NCBI GenBank assembly: GCA_014706385.1
Contig: JACGZH010000006.1
Location: 930,001-994,000, forward strand
DNA from: Phaffia rhodozyma
Taxonomy: Eukaryota; Basidiomycota; Tremellomycetes; Cystofilobasidiales; Mrakiaceae
Reading direction: 5' to 3'
Length of the DNA stretch: 64,000 nucleotides
The notes under the pieces are model-generated. The model saw nothing but the letters and a program-made list of their open reading frames with translations. It searched no databases and was not told the origin of the DNA. The position numbers and the translations under genes are program-made. Positions 46,486 through 58,000 of this stretch are shown here, in pieces (position 1 is the first letter of the stretch; each line of letters starts with the position of its first letter).

Positions 46486-48761
46486 ATGACGGCCCTTCTT
46501 CCCCCAAATCTTCTCAAGCTATTTGCCCCCCGTCCACCAATCCCTTACATCAAAGGTGTCGGTCCGGATCCTAATGTCGTCAGATCTCACACCCTCACCG
46601 GTGTCGGTGCCATCTTTTCCGAGCTAAAGGCCGAGGAAGCGAAGAAAGAGCAGCAGCGGCTCGAGACCGGAAAGGATGAGGATGAAGACGAAGAACAGGA
46701 CGTGGAGGACGCGTTGAACGGAGGACAGAAGCCTGTCAAGAAAAAGAAGGAAGCCTTTACCCTTTGCGAGGAGGAGAAGCGAAAGCTCAAGAGGGAAGAG
46801 AAGCTTAAGCAAAAAGAAGAGTGGAAGAAGAACGCAGAGAGTTCTTGTAAGGCTGTTCTTCTTTTCTCTTCCTTTGTATTTTCAAGAGTTGTTCTCGTCC
46901 GTTTTCGTCAGTCGGCATACTAATTCATCGTGCGTATTTATTTAAATACAGACCATCCTCAAGATGATTCTGAAGCTGTCGGCGATCCTTACAAAACCTT
47001 GTTCATCTCACGTCTGGTGAGATCTTGACATCTAATTTCCATACGTATCTTTACTTCACTGACATGTTCGTGTTCGCGATACCCAATTGGCCTCTGTAGT
47101 CCAAAAAAGCCACCGAGGTTGACGTCCGAAGAGAATTCGAAATGTACGGAGCTATTGAGCGTGTTCGAATCGTTCGATCCAAAAAGGGCACTAGCAGAGG
47201 ATACGCGTTCGTTGTGTACGAGCGAGAACGAGACATGAAAGGTCGGTTCTTGCTTTGCTCTTTTCCCTCTCATATTACCTTGTCCTTTGCTAAGGAGCTT
47301 CTCTCTAACTTACCTTCTTGATCTGAATGCCACCTCCTTTTCATAGCTGCCTATAAGGACGCCGAGAACATCCCTATCCAAGGAAAGAACATTCGAGTGG
47401 ACGTCGAGCGAGGACGGACCGTGAAGGGTTGGAAGCCAGCTCGAATAGGTGGTGGTCTCGGCGGGAAGCCCAAGCCTGTCGATCACTCTGTTGGCGGCGG
47501 ATTCAGTGGAGGTCCACCAGGCGGAGGCTTCGGTGCGCCAAGGGGCGGCTTCCGAGGTGGATTCCGCGGCGGAATGGGCGGTGGTGGTGCTGGTGGCGGC
47601 TTCAGAGGCGGCATGGGTGGCTCAGGTGGGGGTTTCCGAGGAGGAGGATCTGGTTGGTCATCTTCTTTGCACCTGCAAGAACGTTCTTTCTTTCCCTCAA
47701 ATAAGTATCACGAACTGACTTTAGTGTATTCTTGACATTTGCAGGAGGTGGCTTCCGAGGTGGTTTCTCTGGAGGAGGCGGCGATCGAGGTGGCTACGGA
47801 GGAGGTGGCTTCCAACCTCGAGGTGGAGATAGTGGCTATGGCGATCGAGCCGGCCGAGGTGGCTATGGTGGAGGAAGGTAAGTATTTCTCTTTCCGCTCT
47901 TTTCGCTTTTCTTCCTATTTTCCCTCTCTTTCTATCCACAATATCGCTATCCTCTTTTTGAAGCCTATGGAGAGGTAAGAGGCTTTTCCTATTCCCGGGA
48001 AAAAGGTAAAACCAAATCACCCCTACCATCCACACGCGTAGGGGAAGGTCCTCGCCAAGATACTACGAATCGAAACCTGTCTATGACACGAGAGAACCGA
48101 AGCAAATCCGCAAGAAAAACCCCAATATCTGGGCGCGAGGCCCCTCCTGTTCTCCCTATCATCTCTTTCACGAGTCGGGGAGATCAATCAAAGTTGGGGC
48201 TCTTGTTGTTGGGAGATGCGAAGCCGGAAGGCCTCACGCTGTTCCTTTCGGCCTTGTCCTCCGGCTATGTGCCCTCTCAATCATCTTCTTTATTTCCTTC
48301 TACCTGACCGGTATCACGCCCTTATCGAGAGAACAAAACAAAATACTAGGCGAAGTATTTCTTCCCCTCATATCCTATTCTCCCTTTCTGTTCCTTCACT
48401 CCCCCCTGTTTTGCTTCGATACTTCGATTTCTTCTCTGTTTTGCTCAAACCCATCGTAAGCACTGAGCATCCGAAGAAGAGAAAAGGAAAACTCACTTGT
48501 TATCCCCTATTCCCTTTCCCTTTTTCTTCTCATTATTAAATCACTTTTCCCTTGTCCGTTCGTTCTGCTCATCGCTCATCGCTCGGAAACCAAACCAACA
48601 CGTAAAACAGCCGAGGAGGAAGTGGTGGAGGCCTTGGATATTCCAACCCTGGATTCGGTGGTGGAGGTGCCCCTCCTTCGGATGGAGGATACAAAAGAGA
48701 GTACGATAGCGGAGGACCCGGCGGGTACGGAGGTAGAGATGAGAAGCGACCGAGGTACTGA
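46486..48761 (+). CDS. U1 small nuclear ribonucleoprotein 70 kDa (U1-70K, yeast Snp1)
   Basis: This is the U1 snRNP protein that binds stem-loop I of U1 RNA and helps choose 5' splice sites. Six exons: 46486-46846, 46952-47016, 47100-47241, 47347-47652, 47745-47877 and 48611-48761, giving 386 codons (385 aa). The N terminus [18 protein letters not shown] is the U1-70K-specific start that contacts U1 core proteins. The RRM has RNP2 TLFISRL and RNP1 RGYAFVVYE, followed directly by the family-specific [20 protein letters not shown]. The C-terminal third is Gly/Arg-rich low complexity ending in RPRY. The last intron is 733 nt, far longer than any other placed in this gene (83-105 nt). The start is the first ATG of the conserved N terminus. 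Confidence 0.95.
47878..48610 (+). other. Long last intron of U1-70K
   Basis: The donor GTAAGT at 47878 and acceptor AAACAG at 48610 define a 733-nt intron. It contains T/C-rich stretches near 47880-47950 and 48480-48550 and several in-frame stops directly after the donor, so retention would truncate the Gly-rich tail. Confidence 0.7.
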
Positions 48762-49321
48762 GCCCGTCGGTTTGATATACTCTCGTCCTTCGTGCGTTCG
48801 TCTTATACCATGGATCATGTCGCCAATTTGTGAACTTTCCGAGAAGATTGGGTTCTCGTGTGCGCTTTTTTCTCGACTTCTTTCTCGCATTAGGCATGAT
48901 TGGTCATGAGGTCAAATCGAATGTAGGCACAAAATAGTATTGGAAGAAAAACAAGTGAAAGAGATGATAAACCCCCGAGGATGAGTTACAGATCGGTTGA
49001 TAAGGATATGTAAACGAGATGAAACCACCGACGAACAAAAGATGAGAGAAAGAAGAGAGAATGAACGAGTTGATATAACAGAGAGAAGTGAAATTTAAGG
49101 AAAACAACAGTGATAGACAGATCGAATGAGAGAAAAGACGAGGTCGTAGGCAAAGTTGGTAAACAGTACAAGGGCTAGCTTATACAAAGTAAAACCCCCC
49201 AAGATTGTCCGGACGATCTTGAAAATGACAGGAATCGCAAGAAGGTGTATCGAGGGGGAAAGAAGTAGAGTGAATAAGAGAAATGTCAAACTCCTGCTGT
49301 CAAAGTCGACAGCTGGCTAGC
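48762..49321. terminator. Convergent 3' region
   Basis: These 560 bp lie between U1-70K and the CS-domain gene. The plus strand is A/G-rich (48900-49290), as expected for the 3' UTR of a minus-strand gene. No gene is supported. Confidence 0.5.
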
Positions 49322-51526
49322 TTAATCAGCTTTGGGTTTCTTCCACCAGCTGATTCCGACAGCAACGACCAACACGAGGGTCGCACCTCCAAAAACGTAC
49401 ACGCCGACGCCGACCCCATTGTCTGACTTGGTGCCTCCTCTCCCTTCAGCATGGCCTCTTCCTGCGGCTCCCCGTCTTCGCCTCCTTCTGTTCCTACCCT
49501 CTTCGCTTCCGCTTGCACCGCTGCTCCATTCTTCTGCTTCCCCACCTCGATGGTCCCTGAGAGCTTCCTCGCCGAAGCCTTCCAGTTCGGATGTCAGCTC
49601 GACCTCAGGGTCAAGATCCCTCGCTACACGGATGAATCTCTTGGCAAGTCCAGCCTTACTCTCCGCGCTGCTCGCTTCGCCCATAAGGGAAGATGTAAAG
49701 TCTCGTTTGGGACGATCGAGTGGATACCGCTGATGGGGCAACGGATCGGGAGGGTTCGTTTTGGACAGATAACGTTCTGCTTGAATGACGTACAATTTAG
49801 CGAGCGTCTGGGTACCGCCTAGACGAAGTAGGTGAATAGGATTTATCGGCTGAGGCCGTAGAGTAGAAATAGACGACGTCGTCTGAGACAGCTGGGGGAG
49901 AGGAAAGAAAATCTGCAAAAGATGGAACGTCGCCAGAGGAAGGTGGCTTGCTCGATGCGCGTATCTGGTTGAGGCACATCCAGCCATATACATAAACCGG
50001 ATGGTCAGAGTTTTGCATCATAATAGGCCATAAATTGGACTTGTCATTGAAAGGTTTGACTGGGATTGAACAGAAAGGAACGAACAATAGCATTTCGAAC
50101 GCTTCATCCCTCTTATCATCGGTTCCACTCCACTCCACAGCAAGCGCCACCAGACTTGTCCAGTCCATGGCCCATGTCCCACCCTCATCCTTCCCATCTC
50201 CCACAGGCCCTACAATGACTAACCCTGCCCATATAGCTCCCTCGGCTTTGATCAAATGGATCGTCAATAGCCTTGACTGAGGCTCATTCGCATCCGGAGT
50301 AAGATCTCCATCATTCGACAAGACGCCTGGACCGCTTCCTGTTGAAGAGGCTGACGAGGGGGACGCAGAGGACTCTGACGATTCAGTCGAACGCGCAGAT
50401 AGAGGAAGGGTGGAGGAGGGTTGTTGACCGGAGGATCTGGTAAAAGAGGATAGCGCAGGAAAGTCATTGAATCTCGACGGTGTGACGTTAGCGGACGAAG
50501 GCGCTATCGATTGAGAGCCATGGGGATTTAATAACGCTGGGTCTGTTCTGACAAAGTCGTCCGAGGAAGGATCGGAGAAGCCCGAGATAGAGCCGACGGA
50601 AGAGGCGAGCGGGTGATCAATCAATTCGCCCTCATCACTCGCTATGTTTGAAGCTGAGGGTTGTCGCTCATGGGTTGTCCAAATTTCATCTGAAGATCCT
50701 TGTGAAGACGATCGGCTCGCTCCCGGTCTATCAAGATGAACCGGGCCGGACCTTTGCTGTTGAGATGAAGGCTGGGATGCCGCTGAGAAGAGATCGAACG
50801 ATGAAGCGGAATGAGACTGCAAGCAGATACACAAAGAAAGATTTCGATCGATATGATCAAAAGCATCAGTCCTCTGAGAAATACTAAAACATCATGCTCT
50901 GACCCAAGACATAGACTTACCGATAGAGGGGACAATGTCCTCTTCAGATCTTCCTTATCCAAAAATTCCGTCACAGGCCCTCTTGATACTTTGGATACCT
51001 TTGCCTGAACGGAGTCCTCTGAGCTACTACTATTGTTCGATGGAGGGCCAGAAGTCATCCTCCTTCGCTGCTTTCGGCTGCCTGATCGGCCTTCTAGAAA
51101 CCACTCTGACATTTCTGTTCGAATCGGTGCCACCAGTCGTCCCTTGTTTGATCAGATGACCCAAGGAACAAAGAGTTAATATGAGAAAGATCTTTGAAAG
51201 GTTTTGAGAAATGAACAAAGCCAAGAGCAACTGTTTCTTCATACGCACTTTGATCAGAGCAGGAAAACCTTGGACTCCTGCCCGGATGGTGTTCGATGTC
51301 AGATCGACCTGAACATCTCTTGACCTAGTTCCCGGAGGAAGTTCTACGAGTATGGTGATCTGACCATATGATTCTTAACAAAGAGACAATATTTCCCACA
51401 ACAACCATGCAGAATACCAAATCAGCTATCAAGGGCCATATCATGTAGTATAGACCGAGACCGGTCGAGATCTCTGGTGGCGACGGTATAAAAGGAGTAA
51501 TCATGCGTACGATGATAGGTGTACAT
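49322..51526 (-). CDS. CS (p23/NudC-like) domain protein with C-terminal membrane anchor
   Basis: Exons on the minus strand are 51359-51249, 51142-50921, 50816-49992 and 49849-49322, preceded by a tentative first exon 51526-51485. The total is 576 codons. The CS fold is read from ITILVELPPGTRSRDVQVDL, TIRAGVQGFPALIKGRL and APIRTEMSEWFLEG, which match the core strands of p23/NudC-type co-chaperone domains. A long Ser/Pro/Gln-rich region follows, then a second ordered part (RLLTIHLIKAEGAIWAGLVI ... AMDWTSLVALAVEWSG) of unknown type. Near the C terminus there is an Arg/Gly-rich basic patch, then one hydrophobic helix (GVYVFGGATLVLVVAVGISW) and KKPKAD, the layout of a tail-anchored protein with its bulk in the cytosol. 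Partner and membrane are unknown. The first exon rests on frame and a weak donor (GTCGCC) only. Confidence 0.65.
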
Positions 51527-52014
51527 AAGGACGGATTGACCCTTGGCGAGATTGGATCGTCGTGCTCAAACCAAGATGATGCAGGGCTGATAGCTTTGGG
51601 GAGTATGAAGTGATTGAGGACAAGTAATCTGGATGGGTGTATGCGATGTCGTTGAAGTCGGATGGGGTGAGATCGAGTAGGAGGGGCAATCAAAGATGGA
51701 ATGGAAAGACACGGCCAGTCGTGACACATCCGTTTACGGACGACGTTCATCTTTCGGCTATCTTATCCTAGGCGCAATTCTTGGATTCTTTCGAGGCTCT
51801 GGGATACATCAAACGCATAACAGTCATGACAGAGACACCATACAGCTGTATTCAATGGCGGGGAGGAGTACGGAATGATAGAAGGAAAATAGAGAAGAGA
51901 AGAGGAGAGAAAAAAGAAGCGATTCGATACAGATGGGGCTGCAGAGCAGATATATAGTTTCAAGACGATAGTAGAGGATGGCAGAGAGATATAAGAATGA
52001 GAGAATCAGATTGT
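51527..52014. other. Intergenic between UFD4/TRIP12 3' end and CS-domain gene
   Basis: These 488 bp lie upstream of the tentative CS-gene start and downstream of the minus-strand UFD4 gene. Open frames on the minus strand (51500-51750) lack a recognisable domain; part of them may be 5' leader of the CS gene if its true start is further upstream. Confidence 0.4.
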
Positions 52015-55000
52015 TTAAGAAAGATGGAAACTGCCCCCTCCTTCTCTCATGGCCGTGAATAGCTTCTCTTGAAGGATCTCCTTGGTAGAATAATCAGGCA
52101 GTTTCAGATACTGAATCATCACGGTAAGGCAGACACAAAGCAAGATTTAGTCTAAATCCGGGAGACGACAGATGAAATCAAAACCAGATTGCTAGTCCTC
52201 ACGTTAACGCAGGTCATCACCGATGGAAGGTAGTCATCCGCCTTAAGAGGAGGTTCATGGCCTTTACGAACGACCGTCAGAGGAGGGTTCAACCCACGGA
52301 AGCCTATGGAGATACATGAAGATGTTCAAAGCCAGATGTCAGTTTGGTCGCTAAGGGAACAAGTCGAGAGATACATACGTACCACCAATAGGCAACTTGG
52401 GAGCACCGGTCACGAACTGCAAAAATTCTCGTCTAGTAGGAGCATCGTATTGAGACATAACCTCGGTTAAGTTAGATATCGTTCGAGATTCAATGTTGAA
52501 CCCGTGATCGGCTTTCATAACCTCCGTAAGAGCTATCAATAAAAGCAAAGATGAGTTTTCAGGATCTCTATAAAGGCTTTCACCATCAACGGATGAACGA
52601 GAAGAGAAACCCTTACTTTCGACACTCCAATCTTCCTCCGCGCTTCCGAAAAGTATGCCAAGCTAGGAAAGGAAAGGAAAGGAAGGTCAATCCGAGACAA
52701 TCGGCAGCAGCGCTCACTAAAAGATATAAGACATAACATACTTCATCTGCCGAAAACGCTTGTAAATCGCGAACAGGGAAGATAGCAGAGAATCCCTCTC
52801 GGAAAGCGTTGACTTGAGTTTTGATTCCAGAGACAAGGGTGAGATCTAGAACTTTTTCTATGTACTCTTCGACATTATCCATATCAACCGCTATGTTCCC
52901 CCCACCCTCCTTGAGCTCGATATCATATCCCGGGAGAGTGAAGTCCAAACAGAAGTCACTCAACCGTGATCCATCGGCTAACTTGATTTCTGATAGGTCT
53001 TCGTCGACTAGCATGGCCTTGGCGTTGGCAAACTCTTGAACTTTGTTCAGAGACATCCCTAAACGTCGATCGACAGCCTTGAGGATTTCGATTGAAGGCA
53101 CAACTTCTTGACCGAGAACATACTTGAGGAAGATCGTGTTGAACGACATATCAATTATTCGGGAGTCAAGCAAAGCTTTGGCAACAAATTGTCCCAACAC
53201 CCGGAAAAGTTGAGTTTGTGACCGCCTATAAACAAATCCCGAATAGGGTCAGATTCCTATCAGCCACAGAAGGAAAACTAAGAGAAACGTACGATTTCTT
53301 GTAAACATCAGTCTTACTCGCCTCATCGGCAGCGTAAGGCCTAGGGAAAAGACCCTGCGGTCGATGAACGAAATCTCCTGGAAGGTCTGCGTCTGCATCT
53401 CTCCACATCTTGAGATCCCGTCGTCCAAACTCTTTCGACGCCAAGGCGTAGAATTCCAATGTAGGACCCAAACCCGTTCCAACTTCCTCAAAGTACTCAA
53501 CCTCTAGAATTGAACTTGGCTTGCCGTAAAGCTCAAACACTTTGATGGCAGACTCCAGAAGATGGCTTCTCGAGATTCGAACTTTCTGTCTCGGCAAGCG
53601 AGCTAGGAAGCCGTAAGAGTCATCGGCTCGGCTATCGTTCTGACGAGATTGCTGACTCTGCCACTTCTGAATGAGACGAGCGTAACCAAAGGAGGTTGAG
53701 TGTAGGAAGGTGAATCGAGTTTCGAACGGAAAGAGGAAGGGGAAGAAGCGAGGCAAATCCAACGCCCAATCAGGAAGGCAAGAACTAATCCAATTCCAAA
53801 GTCGCTCGAAGTAAGCTTTGAGTCGTGAAGCTAATAACACAGAAACCAGTCTAAATATGCGCTAACCTAGCTAAGATCATAGGCTCCTCAAGTTGTCGCC
53901 CAAGCTTCGCGGTCAGTTTGTTATTGACAAACGCCGTTTCAGATAAAGTTTTGGATGTCGAGATAGATGCTGATAGTTCCTTAGCTTCCGTACTCAAGGC
54001 GTGCAAAACTCGCAAAAGTCGAAGAATCTTGGCTTGGGGTGAATCTGAAGGAACAGAGTTGGGAACGGCTGTAGCAGAAGAAGGCTCCTTGGTCGAGGGC
54101 TCAGGTGAGGAATCTCGATCTGAACGTTGAGAGAAAAAACACAGTCAGAATGGAAGTTCAAGAAGGGATGAAGAGATAACCTACAAGATAGAACTCACCT
54201 TCGACGGGTGCGGCACCTGGCACCCGTTTGAAGTTGACCATATACACTCCAGACCAGATTCCTTTCTGAAGACCATTCTGGACGCCGTTCTTTGTTTCGT
54301 TTTTGAGGACAGCACCGTAGATGGTGGCATCGAGATTGATGGGGTTGCCATCCATCGAAAACTCGAGATGCCAATCGGTAGGCTTTGCCTTTAATGCAGA
54401 GGCGTACGAGCTTCCTGGCCCACCGGAGGCAGGGGGACGGGTGACGGAAGAAGTTGCGCCAGTCGACGTACTGGAACCAGAATCATGATTAGTGGGCGTT
54501 GCAACACGGGTGCCATCGGGAGTCTTGGCCTCAATTTTGGAGCCGTCTGTGACAAATGAAGAAACGGGATTTTGGTCAAGATAGAAACCCCATAGACAAT
54601 GAGGATCATCTACCACTTACTAGCGACAACATTCAGATCAACAGCCTTGTCAGCCACTTGAGGAAGAGCATCCTCCAAATCACCATCAAACATCTAGTTT
54701 TAACAAGAACAGAAGAAGACAGGGAACCCCGAAGTAAGCTACCACCGCGCGCAAGTGAGCTGTGGCAAAGAACAGAATGATAAAATTTCATGACTTACAT
54801 CTTCGTCATCAAAATCCTCGTCTGAATACATACCCTCATCATCGAAATCATCTCCGTAGTCCATATCTGGGCTTTGCAAGGCGGCTTCAAGCGCCGATGG
54901 AAGATCTCCAGAGGCGATCAGCTCTCGAGCCGATTCTCTGAGTAACCGATCAAACCTAGCCCTGGCTGAGTTCGATCCATTTGCGGGGGTAGATGTTGAA

Positions 55001-58000
55001 GCTGGGTTAGGGGTAGGAGTAGAAACCGAAGTTTCCTCGTCCGGAGCTCGTCCACTCAATCGGGCACTTCGCCGTCTGGGCTTGTCAGTCTCTTCAGAAT
55101 CTTTATCAGGCTTGGTCGAAGATGACGCCGAGCCGGCAGTGGGAGCGGAGAAGCTTTCAGAACTGGTCGGGGCTGTTGAAGAAGCCAAAGTGGATCGAAG
55201 CGCACCGGCCGCAAACGGGTTGTCGGAATTTGAAGCAGCAAGTCCTCGACCTGATGTTTGGTCACCTGACAGACCGGCAGCGGCTGCGTAGGCTGCGTAC
55301 ATAGCAGAAAGCCCACTTCCAAGCCCACCTGGGCCACCTCTATTGGCCGGCGCTGATAGTCTTGGACGAAGATAATCATTGAGAGCCTGGAAAGTTGCAA
55401 TGGCCTGAATGGAAACAACCATGACAGAGTGAGGCTTGGGAACGTCGGTGGTGTCCTCTGCGACAAGTTTCAATCGAATCTGTCGCGCGAGAAGCGCAGT
55501 CGATCCTCGCCTGGAATCTGGAGAATCACACGACAACGAACCAATTGATTAAGTATGCGTTCTTCAGATGTGAAAGTACGAAGATAACTCACCATCTGCT
55601 GCCGATCCCTGGACAGCGGTAGTAACTTCGAATGACTCCATCTTGCTCAGACTTTCCTGCAAACGTTTGACCAAAATAGTCAAAGGTGAAACAGAAGTTT
55701 TTGGGTCCTCTTTAGCGAATATTTCGAAGAGTAGGCTTCGGCGAACTTTTGCCGAGGCTAAAACAGGTAGACATTATCAATGGGTTAGCCAAGCGTATCC
55801 GATATTCATCCGAGCTCGACAAAAGAGACTTAGAACATACCTTTTCCGTCAATGATTGCGCACTCTAACAGACCGTCTACTAGTCCACTCTTGAGCAGCT
55901 CGAAGCTTGAGACAGAGCTGTTGTCAGATCCAAACAACCGAGCTAGCTCAGAGATCGTCTCCTTCAAGACCGTCACCCCTGCGTCCTCGTCCACAATTGT
56001 CTCTACCAGCGACTTCATCTTCTCTAGCTCTCGATCCGCTTCATCCTCGCCTGCTTTCTCGCTAGGGCCGGCGGTGGTCGTCTTGGCTTTCAATACCCGA
56101 GCACGAAGGATGTTAAGATCCTGAAGATCAACTGGTGTGGGAGGCTTGATAGAAGATGAGATGATAGAACCACTAGGGATGGTGGGCGTGAAGAGAGAAG
56201 AAGCGCTACGAGAAGCAGCCGTAGCAACCGGGGTGGCTGAGGGTGTCGAGGGGGTTGTTTTAGGTACGGAGAGTGAATCATCCTGCTCTAATTTGATGGC
56301 TGTAGCTGCAGCCTTCGCGGTCGTTAATTCTTCACCGGCTAATGTCTCGACCTCATAGAGCACACCCTCTCGCCGGAAAGAAGATCGGTAGACTTGAGGA
56401 AGCTTTGTGAGCAGGATCTCGATGAGTTGAAGCGCACCCTGAATAAGAGTAGGATTGTCTCGAGAGGACATGATAGATCCGAGGAAACTAGCCAGAGGGA
56501 CAAACTGAGAATATTGCCCCAGAAAATTACCAGACAGTCAGATGTATTTATGTGATAGAGAGTGGCGATCCCAAGCAAAGAGATATGTCTATAAGAAATC
56601 ACTGAACAAACCTTTAATAAAGCTGTTAACTCCTCAGGTGTCATATGGCTCACAGTCTTGAGCAGCGCCACCAAGACCTTACTCCTCACACGAAGAGCGA
56701 CCGACGCAGCATACACATCAACTAGCACTGGCACAATAACATTTACGAACCGGGTTGTTAGATCCGACCGGGATTTTAGCAACTTTACTCGAGCTTCGTT
56801 CGCCTGAGCGAGTTCTTTAGTCTTTGCCCGAATGGCTGGTAAAGCAAGGTCGTCCGTTCCCCCAGAAGGCGTCTCGATAGGGGTGGCTGTCTCAGTGGCA
56901 TCAGCGTCACCGGTGAGAGCATCGGCAGCGTCATCAGCCGCAAAAGGCATGGTCTTGGAGGGACTTGATGTCGCAGGAGACTCGAGCAGATTCTCCGACG
57001 AAGTGGCTTGTGATTGTCTAGCAGCCGCTCGAGCTGCTCTAGCCTCCTTTGCTTGACTCCGAAGAAGTCGAGCAAGTGCTCTCTCAGTGTACGGCTTGTG
57101 ATCGAAGACCCCATCTGTGAAGATACGGTGAACGAAGAGATCATCAGAGAACGTTTGATTAAGATGTGCTTGATAGGTTGTGTTTGGAAAATGATGACTT
57201 ACCTTTAGGAAGCGGTGGTAGGAGCTCACAAACCAACCCCAAGGCTTCCTCAACCTGATCCTTCGGCCGATGAGCCAAAGCCTGCAGGACAACCATGTCT
57301 GCTAAACCTCCACCGACGCCCTGCCCACTCGGTCCGTTCCCTTGCTCCTCTTCGTCATGCGAGCCCGGAAGGATACCAGTGAAGATTTGATAGAGCGTCT
57401 CGGCCATGCCAGCTTCGAGGAAAGCGACGGTCACCTTGGGTGACGTTCTGGCCGCTGTCGAGAGTGCTCTCAAGAGATGAGTGTATGTCCCTGGAGACAA
57501 GAGGGAAGATCCCCCAGTGGGACCGAGGAGCCTGTTGAGTGCACGGATAGTTTCCAAGTCGAGCAGGGTCTCCAGGCTCTCGGCCTTGTGACGGAAGCTC
57601 TCGACACTTCGAACAACGGCGAGGGCGGCCTGTTCAACAAGACGTTGGTCCGGGTAACCAAGGACGCTACGGAGCATGGGGAAGATGTCCCGGACCATAT
57701 TGAAATGATCTTGCGAGATGTTTCGACAACAGTTGGCGGCAGCTGTGACGGCTACCCGTTGGACGTGCGTGGAGAAAAAGTCGAGGAAACTAAGAAGAGC
57801 ACCAAGACCTCCTTCACGAACGATAGCCGAGGGGTACTCTTGCGAAATCTTTTCCATCGTCTGTTTGTTTGTTTGTTTGTTTGTTTGTTCGTTTTTGGTA
57901 AAGAGCAGGAAAAAAAGAATTAGGATAAGATACAACCCATAGGAAAGCATGGCCAAAATAAGAAGAAACAGATACGAAAGTACTCACACTCATGGTTTGC

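Noticed and set aside
47429..47720. Trp/Arg-rich and Ser/Ala-rich frames within U1-70K
   Set aside because: They are out-of-frame readings of the Gly-rich tail.
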